The translations under genes were made by a program, and so were the position numbers. The notes under the pieces are model-generated. The model did not search any database and was not told the DNA's origin. It was given only the letters and a program-made list of their open reading frames with translations. From Adiantum capillus-veneris (taxonomy: Eukaryota; Streptophyta; Polypodiopsida; Polypodiales; Pteridaceae): DNA of 64,000 nt. The stretch is from NCBI GenBank assembly GCA_014529385.2, contig CM043943.1, positions 154,165,092 through 154,229,091 of the forward strand, in the 5' to 3' direction. This document shows positions 33,881 to 45,136 of this stretch, piece by piece (the first letter of the stretch is position 1; each line of letters opens with the position of its first letter).

Positions 33881-34261
33881 TTTTGACTCTAAGATTTTGT
33901 TTTAATGTTCATAAGTGTTTTTTCAAAAAGTGTATGTATACAATGAATCATTCTTAGGGCAGACACATCTATATCAAGCATCAAGTAGACTTTGTCCATC
34001 TACTATGGAAGATGATTATTGGCTAGGTAGATTACATGCTTGCGGAAATAGTCTCTCAAGTACCAAGTAAACTTTGCCAATCTACTTTGGAAGATGTAAG
34101 GGCTAAGTAAAAGACATGCTTGCAACAACTAAATTCTTCCAAGAATCAAGTGGAATCAGTCACCACTGTGGAAGGATGTCGACGGGAAAAAAGGGATCCT
34201 CTATGACTTTATTTCCCTACTCTATAGTTGAGAAACGACTATGATCTTAAGGGAGAGACAA

Positions 34262-35083
34262 TGTCATGAAAATTAATTTCTAACCGTCTAAAAGTATTTT
34301 CCACCTTAAATTGGTCATTTAAGTCTGGGAAAAATAAAAGAGAACAAGTAAAATTGATTCAAGTACTTATAAACTTAGTTAGGCCAACGGCTTAGGACCA
34401 AAGGAAAGAAGTCTATAAAAGAGCAAGGATAATTTCTATTTAATTATCTTGATTGAAGATACAAGTCAAGGGGGCATACATCTTTCTTGAGAAACCTTGA
34501 TAAAAAGTATAGGAAAAAGGGAGCCTAAAATCAGAGTAATTATAGGAGTCTAAAAATAGAAACTAATTGTGTAAATTTTAATTAATGTAATTTACTTAGT
34601 AGACTCCAAGTATGAATTCTGCAAAGCCTTAGGGGAAATTTTAAACTTGCCAGAGATAGTCTAAGTTTAGCAAGTTTGGGGACTTGCTTTGTAGTACCTC
34701 CCAAGGAATGTGCTAAGGTTTTGCACAAGAGGTGAAGCTCTAAATCCCAAGGATAACTTTAAATTCTACCAGAGGCCGTCCTAATCTAGCAAGTCCTAAA
34801 TTAGTAGGTAGACTCTAACGTGGGTCAGCTTCATAGAGCCTCCAAAGGATCGTGAAAAGATCTTTCACATGAGCTAGTGAAGTTCAAGCTAAGTTTATGG
34901 TTTTTGAATAGTGAAAGAAAAAGCAAAGGATGAAGGTTAGATCAGCCCTTCCCTATTTAGAAAGATGAGTATAGTCCTTCTCTTCTAAATTTGGCTAGGC
35001 CACATGTCCAAAGTAGCTTGCAAGTCTTGCTTTATGGAAAGTTAAACAAGTGTGTGTGTGCACGCACGTGTGCACACACACAC

Positions 35084-35117
<34 letters not shown>

Positions 35118-35830
35118 ACTAGCCAATTCAAGTCAAAAAGGAGGAGGGGGTCAATTGTTCAAGAATGGAAAGAAACGGAGGGACAAGTGCTCACTTATGC
35201 ATCTAGTATCTCATTTTGAAGATTTTTGGCAAGCAGAGAATGGAGAAAAAAAAAAGGGGGATTGTGGGATTTTGGTCTCTCTCTCTCTCTCTCTCTCAAG
35301 TGCCTAAGAGTGACCAAGCAAGTAATCTCATCTTCTTCTTCTCTATTATTCTAGCTATATTAAGATCTTGCTCATGGAGTAATCATGTAGCAAATTACTA
35401 CTTCTTTTCTTTAAAAAAGTACTTCTCATCACCCTCATGTACCTCCATCTTTGAAGTTCTTTCTCCCCGCTTGGGTGTTAAGGGTTTAGGAAGGAGGGTT
35501 ACACCATGGAATCATGAATCTCATCATCTCCTTGGTTCAAAGAAATCTCCACATTAGCATGAGCTTGTGCTGTAGTCAAATTCTTCATTGAGAGAATTAT
35601 GTTACAAAGTCCTTTTGGAGGGGGGAGCAGCTCCAAGAAAATCCAATCCTCAATGAGTTGTCAATCTTAATTGTGTTATTCTCTTCAAGTTATGTGCATG
35701 ATTTGATGTTATAATATGTAAATGATGCAATGAAATCAGCCCTTCACAATCACCTCTAAAGAAACCTCTTAAGGAAAAATCTCCCTTTTCTTAATTTATT
35801 TTTGATGCAATAATAGTAGATTCTTTGACA
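34262..35830 (+). repeat. R2 3' LTR (about 1.57 kb)
   Basis: It starts TGTCATGAAAATT after a purine-rich GGGAGAGACAA and ends ATTCTTTGACA, giving a TGTCA/TGACA terminal inverted repeat. The last 520 bases match the 5' remnants of R2 (30660-31178) and R1 (5180-5702). It includes the (TG)n block and a short (CT)n at 35275-35297. Confidence 0.75.
35051..35116. repeat. Alternating purine-pyrimidine (TG/CA)n tract with palindrome
   Basis: TG and CA runs alternate direction around CACGCACGTGTGCACACA, making a self-complementary Z-DNA-prone tract within R2's 3' LTR. Confidence 0.9.
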
Positions 35831-35915
35831 CTTTCTTTATCCATTTGCCTGGATTGTTGTATGTTTGGTGCTATTTGTTAACGAGGAAGTCCATTCCATA
35901 ATGTTTGTATCTATC

Positions 35916-36128
<213 letters not shown>

Positions 36129-36512
36129 ACTCATGGTCACTGGGAAATTTCTAATGGCAGTAGATGGTACCTTCAGGTGCTATTTTTTAAAACATTCCTA
36201 GCATGTGTGACCAGAAGAGGTACTTATGGGACGTAAGAAACCATCCCTACCAAAGCTTGGAATGGGTAGTGAATAGGAGACTCCAATGATGCTTTAACAA
36301 TGTGGGAGATCATGGAGCGACAAGAACCTTGATCCTTTGAAAAGCAATGTCTTTTTGCACTGAGTATGCACAAGTGTAGCTCTCTAAGGATAGGCTTAGC
36401 ACTATATCACACAGGGTCTTTAATCAATATCAAACGGTGGTATCGATGACAAAAAACTAGGACGTGCAATTCAAAATTGGCATGCACTATCAAATGGTGT
36501 CCGAGATTACAT
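36129..36512. other. No recognised feature
   Basis: Between the CT duplication and the truncated integrase end of element A. The expected integrase core and 3' LTR of A are absent here. Confidence 0.45.
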
Positions 36513-36769
36513 TTACCTATTTGTGTTTACTATGTTATGGTTTGTTTTGCCATGGATGACATCACTCCTCATGGTTGGCCAAAATACTCCAAGTCTCAAG
36601 ATCCATTGCATAGTTTGGTCTTCTGCAAAGTGAAGTCCCATTATGGTAATGTGCGCTTGAATTAGGTATTGGGTTTTCTCCTCAGGATTAATACACAAAA
36701 GCAATACTCCATCTCGAATTTTTTTGTATAGCCTTCCAGCTAGTAGCTGATACATAACTGATTGCTCAA

Positions 36770-37459
36770 TTAATCCGGGTGTAATAGGAAGGTATCTGTG
36801 AATCCACTTGAGCTATGGTCATCAATGAAACCATATTTTCTGACCATCGCGGTTTCCACAGAGAACAGATATGCATCAGGTAGATCATCCTCTACCCCTT
36901 TTCGTGGTTCTCTTGAAATAATCCTTGACAAATGATTTGATCTTTGGTGAGTGGTGCCCTTTTTTACAACCATAGTAAAGTCAAATTACAAAAGAATAAT
37001 GAACCATCTCACTATTCTTCTTGTGTTGCATGGCTTGTTGACCAAGTACAATAAGGCTTGGTGGTCCACAAAGAACACAAACTTGCTAGCTAATAGGTAA
37101 TGTCTATACTTTTTTACGGCATAGATCATTCCTAATCCTTCCCTTTTGATGGTTGTATAGTTTTTCTTTGCCATATACAAGTGTCTACTAGCATAAGAAA
37201 TAGAAAAATTAATTTTTTTGTCTCCTGGTTGAGCTAGTATGCACCCAATGGCAAAATTGGAAGCATCAACATGTATGTGGAATATCTTATTCCAATCTGG
37301 TGCTTTCAATATTGGGGTTGAAGTGGGAGCTTGCTTAAGCTTCATGAAGGATTCTTGACACTCATCAGTCCATTCAAAGAGTGTAATCAAGATGTACATG
37401 GGTTTTGCAATTATAGCGTACATGTAAATGAATTGTCTGTAATATACACAATGTCCCAT
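36770..37459 (-). pseudogene. Element A RNase H
   Basis: FEWTDECQESFMKLKQ leads into the RNase H fold with FHIHVDASNFAIG, the central Glu region (REGLGMIYAVKKYRHYLL) and VDHQALLYLVNK. The continuation at 36973-36770 (TTHQRSNHLSRI, then DDLPDAYLF) is the usual linker before integrase, reached by a frameshift near 36980. Confidence 0.82.
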
Positions 37460-37550
37460 GAAAGCTTGAACCCCTTGACTCTTGTTGGTCTAGGTAATTT
37501 AGCAATAACATAAATTTTATCCATATGAGTAGCTATGCCATTTTTAGACA

Positions 37551-38238
37551 CTATATGTCCAAGAAATTTTTCTTGTCTGCCCATAAATGTGCACTTTTAG
37601 GATTTAAGCAAATCCTATAAAGTCTACATTTTTTTAATACCTTTTTGAGGTGTTCAAAATGATCAGCCCGGATTGACGAATGTACACATAGATCATCCAT
37701 ATATACGTCCAAGAAATCCCAAAGATATTCTTTAAAATCATGGCTCATCAATCTTTGAAAGGTGGAAGGAGCATTAGTTAACCCAAAAGGCATAACCCGA
37801 TAGGCAAAAATATCCCATTCAATTGCAAAGGTAGTTTTATGCTGATCTTTGGGGTCAACCAAAAGTTGATTGTATCCCGAAAAGCCATCTAAAAAGTTGT
37901 AAACTTCTTTTCTTACAACTCGTTCTAAAACATGCTCAATGATTGGAAGAGGAAAGTTGTTTCTAATAGTAGCTGCATTAAATTTCTTGAGATGGACATA
38001 CACTCTTAATTTTCCATTTTACTTGGGTATTACCACAGTTGGAGAGGGCCCAATCCGTGTGTTCAATTTCATAAATGAATTTGGCTTCCTTTAGCTTTTC
38101 TATCTCTTCTTTGATCTTTCTCGCAAATGTTTCATTATAAGTATATGGCATTTGTCTACTTGATTTAGCATCATCTCTCATAGGTATGGTATGTTGACAG
38201 ATTTTTGGATCAACACCCTTGAGATCCTTATAGACCAA
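37551..38238 (-). pseudogene. Element A reverse transcriptase
   Basis: Two overlapping ORFs form the domain: CQHTIPMRDDAKSSRQMPY and IKEEIEKLKEAKFIYEIEHTDW, then after a frameshift NAATIRNNFPLPIIEHVLERV, FLDGFSGYNQLLVDP, FGLTNAPSTFQRLM and YMDDLCVHS with both catalytic Asp. The family synthesises element cDNA in virus-like particles. The frameshift near 37990 disables this copy. Confidence 0.88.
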
Positions 38239-40344
38239 GCAAAGATATCCCGATGTTCTTTCAGTAAGCTTAACAAAATCTCTTTTTCTTCTTCAGTCAA
38301 GTCGTTTGCAATGTAGGTAGGTGTAGGCTCTCTCCTGATTTGACCAAATCTATCTTTTTTGCATTTTCTGGTCCTTCGTAGGATTCACCCCCTTTTCTTA
38401 GTTCCGTGACAGGTTGTTTGACTATAATCTTTTGGTCTTGGAGAGTATATTTCTTGTAATGGGATGGAACACTCATTACATGTTTACCCTCTTCCTCAGT
38501 TGTTTCCATTTCAGCGGTATACATCTCCTTTAGAGCTTTCTTTAACTCTTGATACTTCTTTTTTTGTTTAACTGGTGTCATGGTTGAATCCTTGTCTTGG
38601 TATTTAGGTTTTTCTTGGGTTTCCTTTCTCGTTTTTCTTGATGTTTTTGATATTTCTTTCTTTTTGTCTGGAGGATATCTACCCATGATTTTGTCTTTGA
38701 CACAATCATGTGCATCTATTTGCACTAGAAACTGTGTTCTACTAGAGACTGATGGCATGGGTTTAGATTTCAAGTTTCTGGTGTTTCTTTTTCTTATATA
38801 CCATTTCTAACTTCTCACTTTGTGATTTGGAAAGTCGAAAAACTTTTCCTCCCCTCCTTTCATGAGTATTTTAGCTCTCACATGTTCTTTTTTCAAAGCC
38901 CCCATATCATCAGAGGTAGCTGAATGTTCTCTTAGCTCATCTGCTGCATCATAGAAGAGGTCTGTAAAGACTTGTTGAGCTTTCATTAAGTCCTTGGGTT
39001 CTTGAATTTTGTCTTCAATGTGAAGGGTTGAAATCATTTGTATGGCAATTATGTCATTGCAAAATTGAGTAGGCATAGACGTATTCTCACATACATCCAT
39101 TGTTGCCAAAATTTAAGTCCACTCAAATAGCTCAAACAAATGCTCCAAAAAGGGTTCATGTATACACGCTTCATTTGTGCAATCCCTTTCTAAGATACAT
39201 TCTTCTCGTTTTAAGCTCCTGTTTTCTGAGGCTCCACACATCCAAATAGGTGTGTCTTTGTTTAACCAAGATGGAAGCTTCATTTCAGCCAAAGAGACTG
39301 AGTCAAATTCTTGGATGGGTGTTTTCATGACATCTCTATAAGTGTGATCTTTTAGATTAACCATTGTTATTGATCCCACTTGCTTCAAGTACATGTGATT
39401 GTTTCCCCAATCCTGAATGAGTTATACTTGTCGCATGAAAGGTCTTCCCAAGATGATTTCATAATTGAGTTTCTTTCCAAAGTCCACTATTGAAAAAGTA
39501 TGTTGATTATCAATTCCAAAGGAACTAATTGTAACTTTTTCTAGTAGTCCTAAGGGTCTTTCAATGTGTCCATCAATCAATTGCAATTTCATTCGAGTTT
39601 GTCTAATGGCTGTTTTTTCCCATTATTCCCATACTGCATTTGTGGCTATCGCTATGCCTACCCCACTATCCAGTATTGCCATGGTTTCTATATCATTATA
39701 TCTCATTGGAAGGTTTGTGTTTCCTCCTTTGTAGTATTTTTCGACTTTGTTCATTGGGACGATCTAATCTCTTTGTTATCCAATTCATGTTTCAATTTTC
39801 CCAAATTTTTTGCGATTAGCCCTATTATTCCCACCTTCTCTAGAGTTTTTTGTGGATCATACGATAAATATCTTCTGATTTTTAGCAGTTCTCCTAAAGT
39901 AAGAGTGAATTGTATGGGTGTAGACATGATTGAATGAATGTTGTCTACCTCTAGGGTCTATTCCGCTCTTTTTATCTGAGTGTTTTTACACGCTATGGAT
40001 TCATCTTTGTTATCTCCCAAGTTAGAGGGTAGTGTTTTTAGAGTGATTGGTTTAGACATTCCTGAAGCTTTAGAGCCGCAATCCCCATACAAGGATTGTA
40101 CATCCATGTTCACATCAGGAGATAGATTGTCTAACCAAACGTCTGGTCTGGTTGTTGATGATTGCGCTTGATTTAAAGAGTAAACAAGAGAAAGATTTCA
40201 TGAAGGTCCAAATCTTGTACACACTAGGAAACACAAAGAATACCTCTAGGATGCACATAAGTGGAAAGAGGCACCAACCCTTATTGAACACAATCAAGAA
40301 ACATAAGGAACCCTAGCCAAATTATTTGCACTCCCCCTAGAGAG

Positions 40345-40809
40345 TCAAGGGAATAGGATATTGTAGAGGTTGGGAGGTAACCCTAAGGCTAAACCCCTAT
40401 CCTCGTCATCATCAAGAAAAACAAAGTCATCATTCATGAGACCATATATGCCATCCGTGTAATCATGTAACTCTTCCTCATCATTAGAGATACAAATGTT
40501 CACTAAGAACATCACTAGACGTCTATAGTCATCTTGGTCAAGAGGGTAAGTTTGTGCAATCAGAGAGATGTCCTCTACTAAGCATGGATCAGTCGTGGTC
40601 AAGAGACGTATAAGCCATTCTAACTCCTCAAAATTCCTCTCACACGCTAGCGTATCTACCAAATCCCATTCACATGCAAGCACCGGGTAGACTATGTGAA
40701 ATAATTGTGCAAAGTAAGGAGAGTACCTCTCACCCAAGGTAGGATTGGATGACTGAGCTATCATACTAGCCATATCTCTACATACAGATAGATGATGGTT
40801 AGAGTGCAA
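40345..40809 (-). CDS. Uncharacterised 154-residue acidic ORF near an LTR promoter
   Basis: An uninterrupted ORF from ATG 40809 (MHSNHHLSVCRDMASMI). It is Leu/Cys-rich in the middle (ERNFEELEWLIRLLTTTD) and acidic at the end (NDEEELHDYTDG, FLDDDEDRG). No known domain is recognised. Its start lies about 140 bases downstream of a minus-strand TATATAAATAG at 40955-40945, and it precedes element A's Gag. It could be the start of A's Gag, an LTR-encoded ORF, or chance. Confidence 0.4.
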   Translation of the reverse strand: MHSNHHLSVCRDMASMIAQSSNPTLGERYSPYFAQLFHIVYPVLACEWDLVDTLACERNFEELEWLIRLLTTTDPCLVEDISLIAQTYPLDQDDYRRLVMFLVNICISNDEEELHDYTDGIYGLMNDDFVFLDDDEDRGLALGLPPNLYNILFP

Positions 40810-40819
40810 ATATTATAAG

Positions 40820-41035
40820 GTTCGTGTCCTTGTGCATAATGTGTTTTTATGATTTTGGGTCATGTACTAGAACTCGTAGGTTTCCTAATTTTTGTTTGGT
40901 GGCTCTTGCTCTTTTACTTTTTTTTTTTTTTTGTGAGTATAAGGCTATTTATATACGTTCCCTAAGATTGGAAGATTGAGAGCTCAGGGAGGAAGGTTAA
41001 GAGGGGAGCAAGTGATTGATGGATGTCAGTAAACA
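40820..41035 (-). repeat. Putative LTR (start) between elements B and A
   Basis: Minus-strand sequence AAGGAAGGGGGAG (polypurine tract, 41051-41036) is followed by TGTTTACTGACATCC, the classic PPT-LTR junction. A TATATAAATAG lies 80 bases into the LTR (40955-40945). The far end is undefined. It would be the 3' LTR of B and possibly shared as the 5' LTR of A. Confidence 0.6.
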
Positions 41036-41199
41036 CTCCCCCTTCCTTGGGGTAGATCATACCTTTTGGAATGATGTTGTCACCTTTTGAAACCAATTGT
41101 TCCAAGTTATCCTAGACGAAGACTTTGACCAATAATTGTTGACCGACCTTGGCATTTCATCTAGTCACAAGGGTGGTAAGGTGCTCTCCCATGATTTTA

Positions 41200-42435
41200 T
41201 TTACAATGTTGTCGTAGTAGGTGGTGAACTTACAACGGGAGGTGAAAACTCTTTCTTGTTTGTATGGATATGTACAATGGTAGGTGGAGGTTGTGTCAAA
41301 GCTTCTATTTTTGTATATGAACTACATGAAGAGCAAGAAGCTTCATTCATTTTTGCTATGGTTAAGCTGAGCAAAAGAACCCTTTCTTGCTTGGGAACCC
41401 ATACTAGCTCCGGATGCGGTGTATAGTGTTCTGTGATTTTTCCTTTCCCACGATCTTTCATCAGCTTTGTCGTCACAGGATTTGACTCACATGGGTCAGG
41501 TGACAAGTAAGAACACAATTTACGTTTTGGCACCCAGATTTGATCATTTCCTTGATAGTAGCCTTGGGCTTCCAATAATTGTTTAGGAATCCAATGCTAT
41601 GTTTTCTTACATTTTGAGTGAGTGGGGCATGTCTTAAAAGACCCCTGTTTTTAGATCAACCATGGTCGCTAAAGAAGCTTTAGGGACCCACTTGTATGTT
41701 TTATTTGCTATATTAGGATGTATCTTCTGTGTCTCAAGCTTTGTTTCAACTATAGAAGTTGAAGCTCTAGAGAGTTGGGCTATAGGGACATATGGTTCTA
41801 TCTCCTGGACATGCAAGGTTTTGGGTTTTATTTCCTCAAGAGGCAATATCTCAAGGACTGTGGTTTGAGTGGCAGGGCTAAGAGTTGGTTTCTGCGTTGA
41901 GACACCCCCTATCCCCCAATCAGTAGTGCATTTGGTGGCTATCATCCATGTGCTTCCTAGGTTTATATTACCCTCCATAGTTCCAATAGGCATGACCAAA
42001 AAGTTTTTAGCTACAACCGTGTTGTCATAACTGGCAAAAGTGTGCCAGATTTCCAAAAACGTGGGTTTTTTCTTGTTGACACCCTTGACTTGGATAATAC
42101 TCTCAGATAGACATGGCTTTCCTAACTGACACCACACCCCATATGACAACAAATTATATTTAGCACCCGTGTCTAACAAGATGTTATATAGAACTTTCCC
42201 ATAGGTGCTATTTAGTTCAATAGTGTATCGTAGAGGTGTGTCAGAGTCCAACCAATCATACTCTGTTTCAACATGGAATGCATGTGTAACTCCTAGGTGT
42301 GCCTCTCGTTGTTGTCGCTCCTTAGCCTCAGCTTGATCTTGTATCTTCTTCAACTCAGCTTGTGCCTTGGCTGCCTTCTTTTAATGGATGGCACGTAGTT
42401 CCTCTTGGCTTAAAGGATCAGAAACTTTTAAATTT
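41200..42435 (-). pseudogene. Post-integrase ORF of element B with retropepsin-like domain
   Basis: Directly after B's integrase C-terminus (stop near 42418) the same strand encodes LSQEELRAIH, a stop, then a charged coiled-coil-like run (KAQAELKKIQDQAEAKERQ). A retropepsin-like domain follows at about 42230-41900: NILLDTGAKYNLLSYGVW with the DTGA active site, a flap-like stretch, and INLGSTWMIATKC...DWG. The tail to 41201 has four spaced W-(V/I)-P-K motifs (about 41680, 41590, 41545 and 41405). The polypurine tract/LTR junction lies beyond at 41036. A protease in the position usually empty or holding env is unusual. Alternatives: the tail of a rearranged element, or the gag/protease of a second inserted copy. 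Confidence 0.6.
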
Positions 42436-43696
42436 ACTCCCATTGAGGAATTGAATGGTTTCTACTCCATCAAGAGTTTCGACTTGAATGGTACCTTGTG
42501 GGGTGATTTTTCATACTCTATATGGTCCTTTTCTTGCATATTTCAACTTTTTTTCTTGTTACGCACTCCATACATAAGGACTTTATCACCAACATCAAAA
42601 TGTTTGTCCTTTAGATGACGATCAAACCATTTTTTCCTCATATCTTTCCCCACAATTTCATTTTGCACGGCCAATTGTATTTCCTCAGCTAACCTCTCAA
42701 GGATATATAAACACTCAACTAAAGGGTTACCGTCCCAACCTTCTTGTGAAGCTACGTGTAGACTAGGAATTATAAACTCCATGGCATAACTTCTTCTTGG
42801 CCTTATACCATTTTGAATGGTGTACACTTGATAGCCAGTTTGTAAGAAGTACGATAAGCCCATAGAGCTGAAGTTACCTTCAAATCCCAATCTTTGCAAT
42901 GAGCTTCCACCTTTTTGGTCAAGATAGAAATCAAGGTCTTGTTGGTACTCTCAGCTTGGCCATTTGCTTGTGGATAATAAGGTGTGGACTTATTGTGAGC
43001 TACCATGATGTTGGTAGTGAGTTCTTTTATCACTCCATTTATAAAGTGAGTGTCGTTGTCACTCACAATATCAAAGGGAAAACCAAATCTTGTAATAATG
43101 TTCTCAAAGAGAAACTTAGCAATTGACCTTGCACCAGCCTTACATGTTGCCCTGGCTTCCGCCCACTTTATCACATAGTCAATGGGGCAATGATAATATA
43201 TCGAGATTGAGTGCTACTAGTTGCCGAGACTAATTGGGCCTACAAAGTCTAAACCCCATTTTTCAAATGGTTGAGTCACTTTAATAGGATGTAAGGGCAT
43301 CTTATCCTTTCGTTGTGTGATCTTGTAATGTTGGCTTTCATCACATCCTTTTGCAAAAAGTGATGCATCCTTGAATAAGGTAGGACACCAATAGCCTGAT
43401 TGCAACACCTTTGTGGCAGTTAGTTCCCCTGAGAAATGTCCTCTGGCTAGACCCATGTGGTCTTCTTGCAGTATGTATAAATACTCATCCTCATGGGCAA
43501 AACGTCTAAGAATATTGTCCTTCCCTAGCTTGTAGAGAGTTCTTGCAATGAGAGAATAAGGTTCACACTCTTTTACTAGTTTTTGAGCTAAATCCTTACT
43601 AAGCTCTTTGGGTGGAAAACCATTAACTGAAAAGTTCACAATCTTCTCACTCCATTCACGCATGGTCTCGACTAGCAATATGGAAGTATTGGGCAA
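42418..43696 (-). pseudogene. Element B integrase
   Basis: The zinc-binding part is at about 43500-43330 (HMGLARGHFSGELTATKVL then FAKGCDESQHYK, with the second Cys of the CxxC pair changed). The core starts WGLDFVGPISLGN, then after a gap FGFPFDIVSDNDTHFIN, YYPQANGQAESTNKTLI and WAYRTSYKLAI: D, D and E all present. The C-terminal GPY motif (KYARKGPYRV) and TIQVETLDGVETIQFLNG lie at about 42540-42430 after a frameshift in an A-run near 42550. There is no chromodomain. Confidence 0.85.
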
Positions 43697-44396
43697 TTCA
43701 TCATCGACCCAGTAGGGGCTTCACCATTGGGTATGCGAGACAAATGATCTGCCATGACATGTCTTTTACCAGGTCTCACCACAATGGTTAACAACCATCA
43801 TGCAATTCTTCATGTGGAACAAGGTTTATTTACTAGATACAACAAGGCTTGATGATCCACATAGAAAACAAACTTTTTGGCAAGAGGGTAGTAGCAAAAT
43901 TTCTTCACTACATAAATCATAGCTAAACCTTCCCACTCTGTAGTGGTGTAGTTTCTCTCGGCATCATTCAATTGACGACTTGCAAAGCTAATGGGGTAGT
44001 CCAATTTATGCTCTCTTGGTTGAGCTAGAACACACCCAATAGCAAGTTTGATGCATCAATATGCACATGGAAAATTATATTCCAAATGGGAACTTGTAAA
44101 ATGCGAGCGCTTTTCAAGGTCTTTTTTAATGACTTATAAGCATGGTCACACTCCACAGTCCAGTGGAACTCAATAAGAAGCTTGTACGAAGGATGAGCTA
44201 TCTCGACAAATTTTAAAATAAATCGCCGGTAATAACTAGCATGGCCCATGAATCTTTGAACTCCTTTATAGTTCGTAGGTGGTGGCAAATCAACAATGGC
44301 TTTAATTTGGCTCTCATCTATGGAAATCCCATTTTTGGACACTATATGTCCTAAAATGACTCCATGTTTAACCCAAAATTGGCATTCAAAAGGGTT

Positions 44397-45136
44397 TTAG
44401 GAGATGTGATACAATTTGTACTTCTCAAACACTTTTTGTAAACATGATAGATGTTCTTTCCAGGAGGAATAAATACAAAGGTCATCTAAGAAAGCTTCGT
44501 AAAACTCCCTCAAATATTCTCTAGAAGCAATGTTTATTAATCTTTGAAAGGTAGCAGGGGCATTGGTTAAGGCAAAAGCCATAACATGAAATGCGAACAC
44601 TCCAAATTTGGTTATAAAGGTTGTTTTAGCTTGGTCCTCTAGCGCAATTGTGATTTGATTGTAGCTAGAGTACCCATCTAAAAAGCTATAAGCTTCCTTG
44701 CCTGCAACTCTTTCAAGCACATGTTTTGAATATGGCAAGGGGTAATGGTCCCTCCTAGTGGCAGCATTCACCTTCTTGAGATCCAGGCACACTCTAGTTT
44801 CCCACTCTTCTTTGGCACAATAACTATTGGAGACACCCATTCTGAGTGCTCAATAGGGTATATGAATCCGCATTTCACAAGCTTTTCAAACTCTTCTTGA
44901 ACAATCTTTGGATACTTAGGATTCATTGGGTAGGGTCTTTGCTGAACTGGTTTAGCCATGCTATTCATGGGGATTGTGTGTTGCACCAGGGAAGGTGAAA
45001 CACTTTTCATATCATGATATGTCCAAGAAAATATAACCCTGAATTCCTTGAGAAGTTCTTTAAGTACATACACCTCAGTCTCTATCAGATCTTCGGCAAT
45101 GAGGACACCTTTGGACTCCTCACCTGGGTCTGCCAA
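44397..45136 (-). pseudogene. Element B reverse transcriptase
   Basis: The region starts ADPGEESKGVLIAED and VQHTIPMNSMAKPVQQRPY, then EEFEKLVKCGFIYPIEHSEW and SPIVIVPKKSGK. After a frameshift near 44800 come RVCLDLKKVNAATRRDHYPL, FLDGYSSYNQ, FALTNAPATFQRL and FLDDLCIYSS. Both catalytic Asp are present. It is disabled by the frameshift. Confidence 0.88.

Larger units (their letters stand above)
29778..35830 (+). mobile_element. R2: degenerate Ty3/gypsy element with internal deletion
   Basis: A 5' LTR remnant ends at 31178 (...TTCTTTGACA), directly followed by primer site TGGTATCAAAGC (31180-31191). Gag occupies about 31600-32330. Protease and reverse transcriptase are deleted: Gag jumps to the last part of RNase H (FDIAHIAGKHNQVSNYLS, about 32425-32480). 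Integrase fragments follow (32670-33070), then a decayed C-terminus to about 33880 (VIHNAFHVSLLKLYK). A polypurine-like GGGAGAGACAA precedes the 3' LTR 34262-35830 (TGTCA...TGACA). The first 3.3 kb is paralogous to R1. Upstream of about 30650 the sequence does not match the 3' LTR, so the 5' LTR is truncated or chimeric. Confidence 0.8.
36513..40300 (-). mobile_element. Element A: Ty3/gypsy, 3'-truncated, non-chromodomain type
   Basis: Minus-strand order is Gag tail (MSTPIQFTLTLGELLKIR, about 39927-39870), protease (AILDSGVGIAIATN near 39680, ILGRPFMRQ near 39430), a charged linker (39394-38297, very Lys-rich around 38700-38500), reverse transcriptase (38238-37551; MPFGLTNAPSTFQRLM, YMDDLCVHS), RNase H (37459-36770; HVDASNFAIGCILAQ, VDHQALLYL) and the start of the integrase zinc region (36755-36513). 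Integrase core and 3' LTR are missing. Several stops and frameshifts are present. The protease and reverse-transcriptase style fits the non-chromovirus branch; that is inference. Confidence 0.85.
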
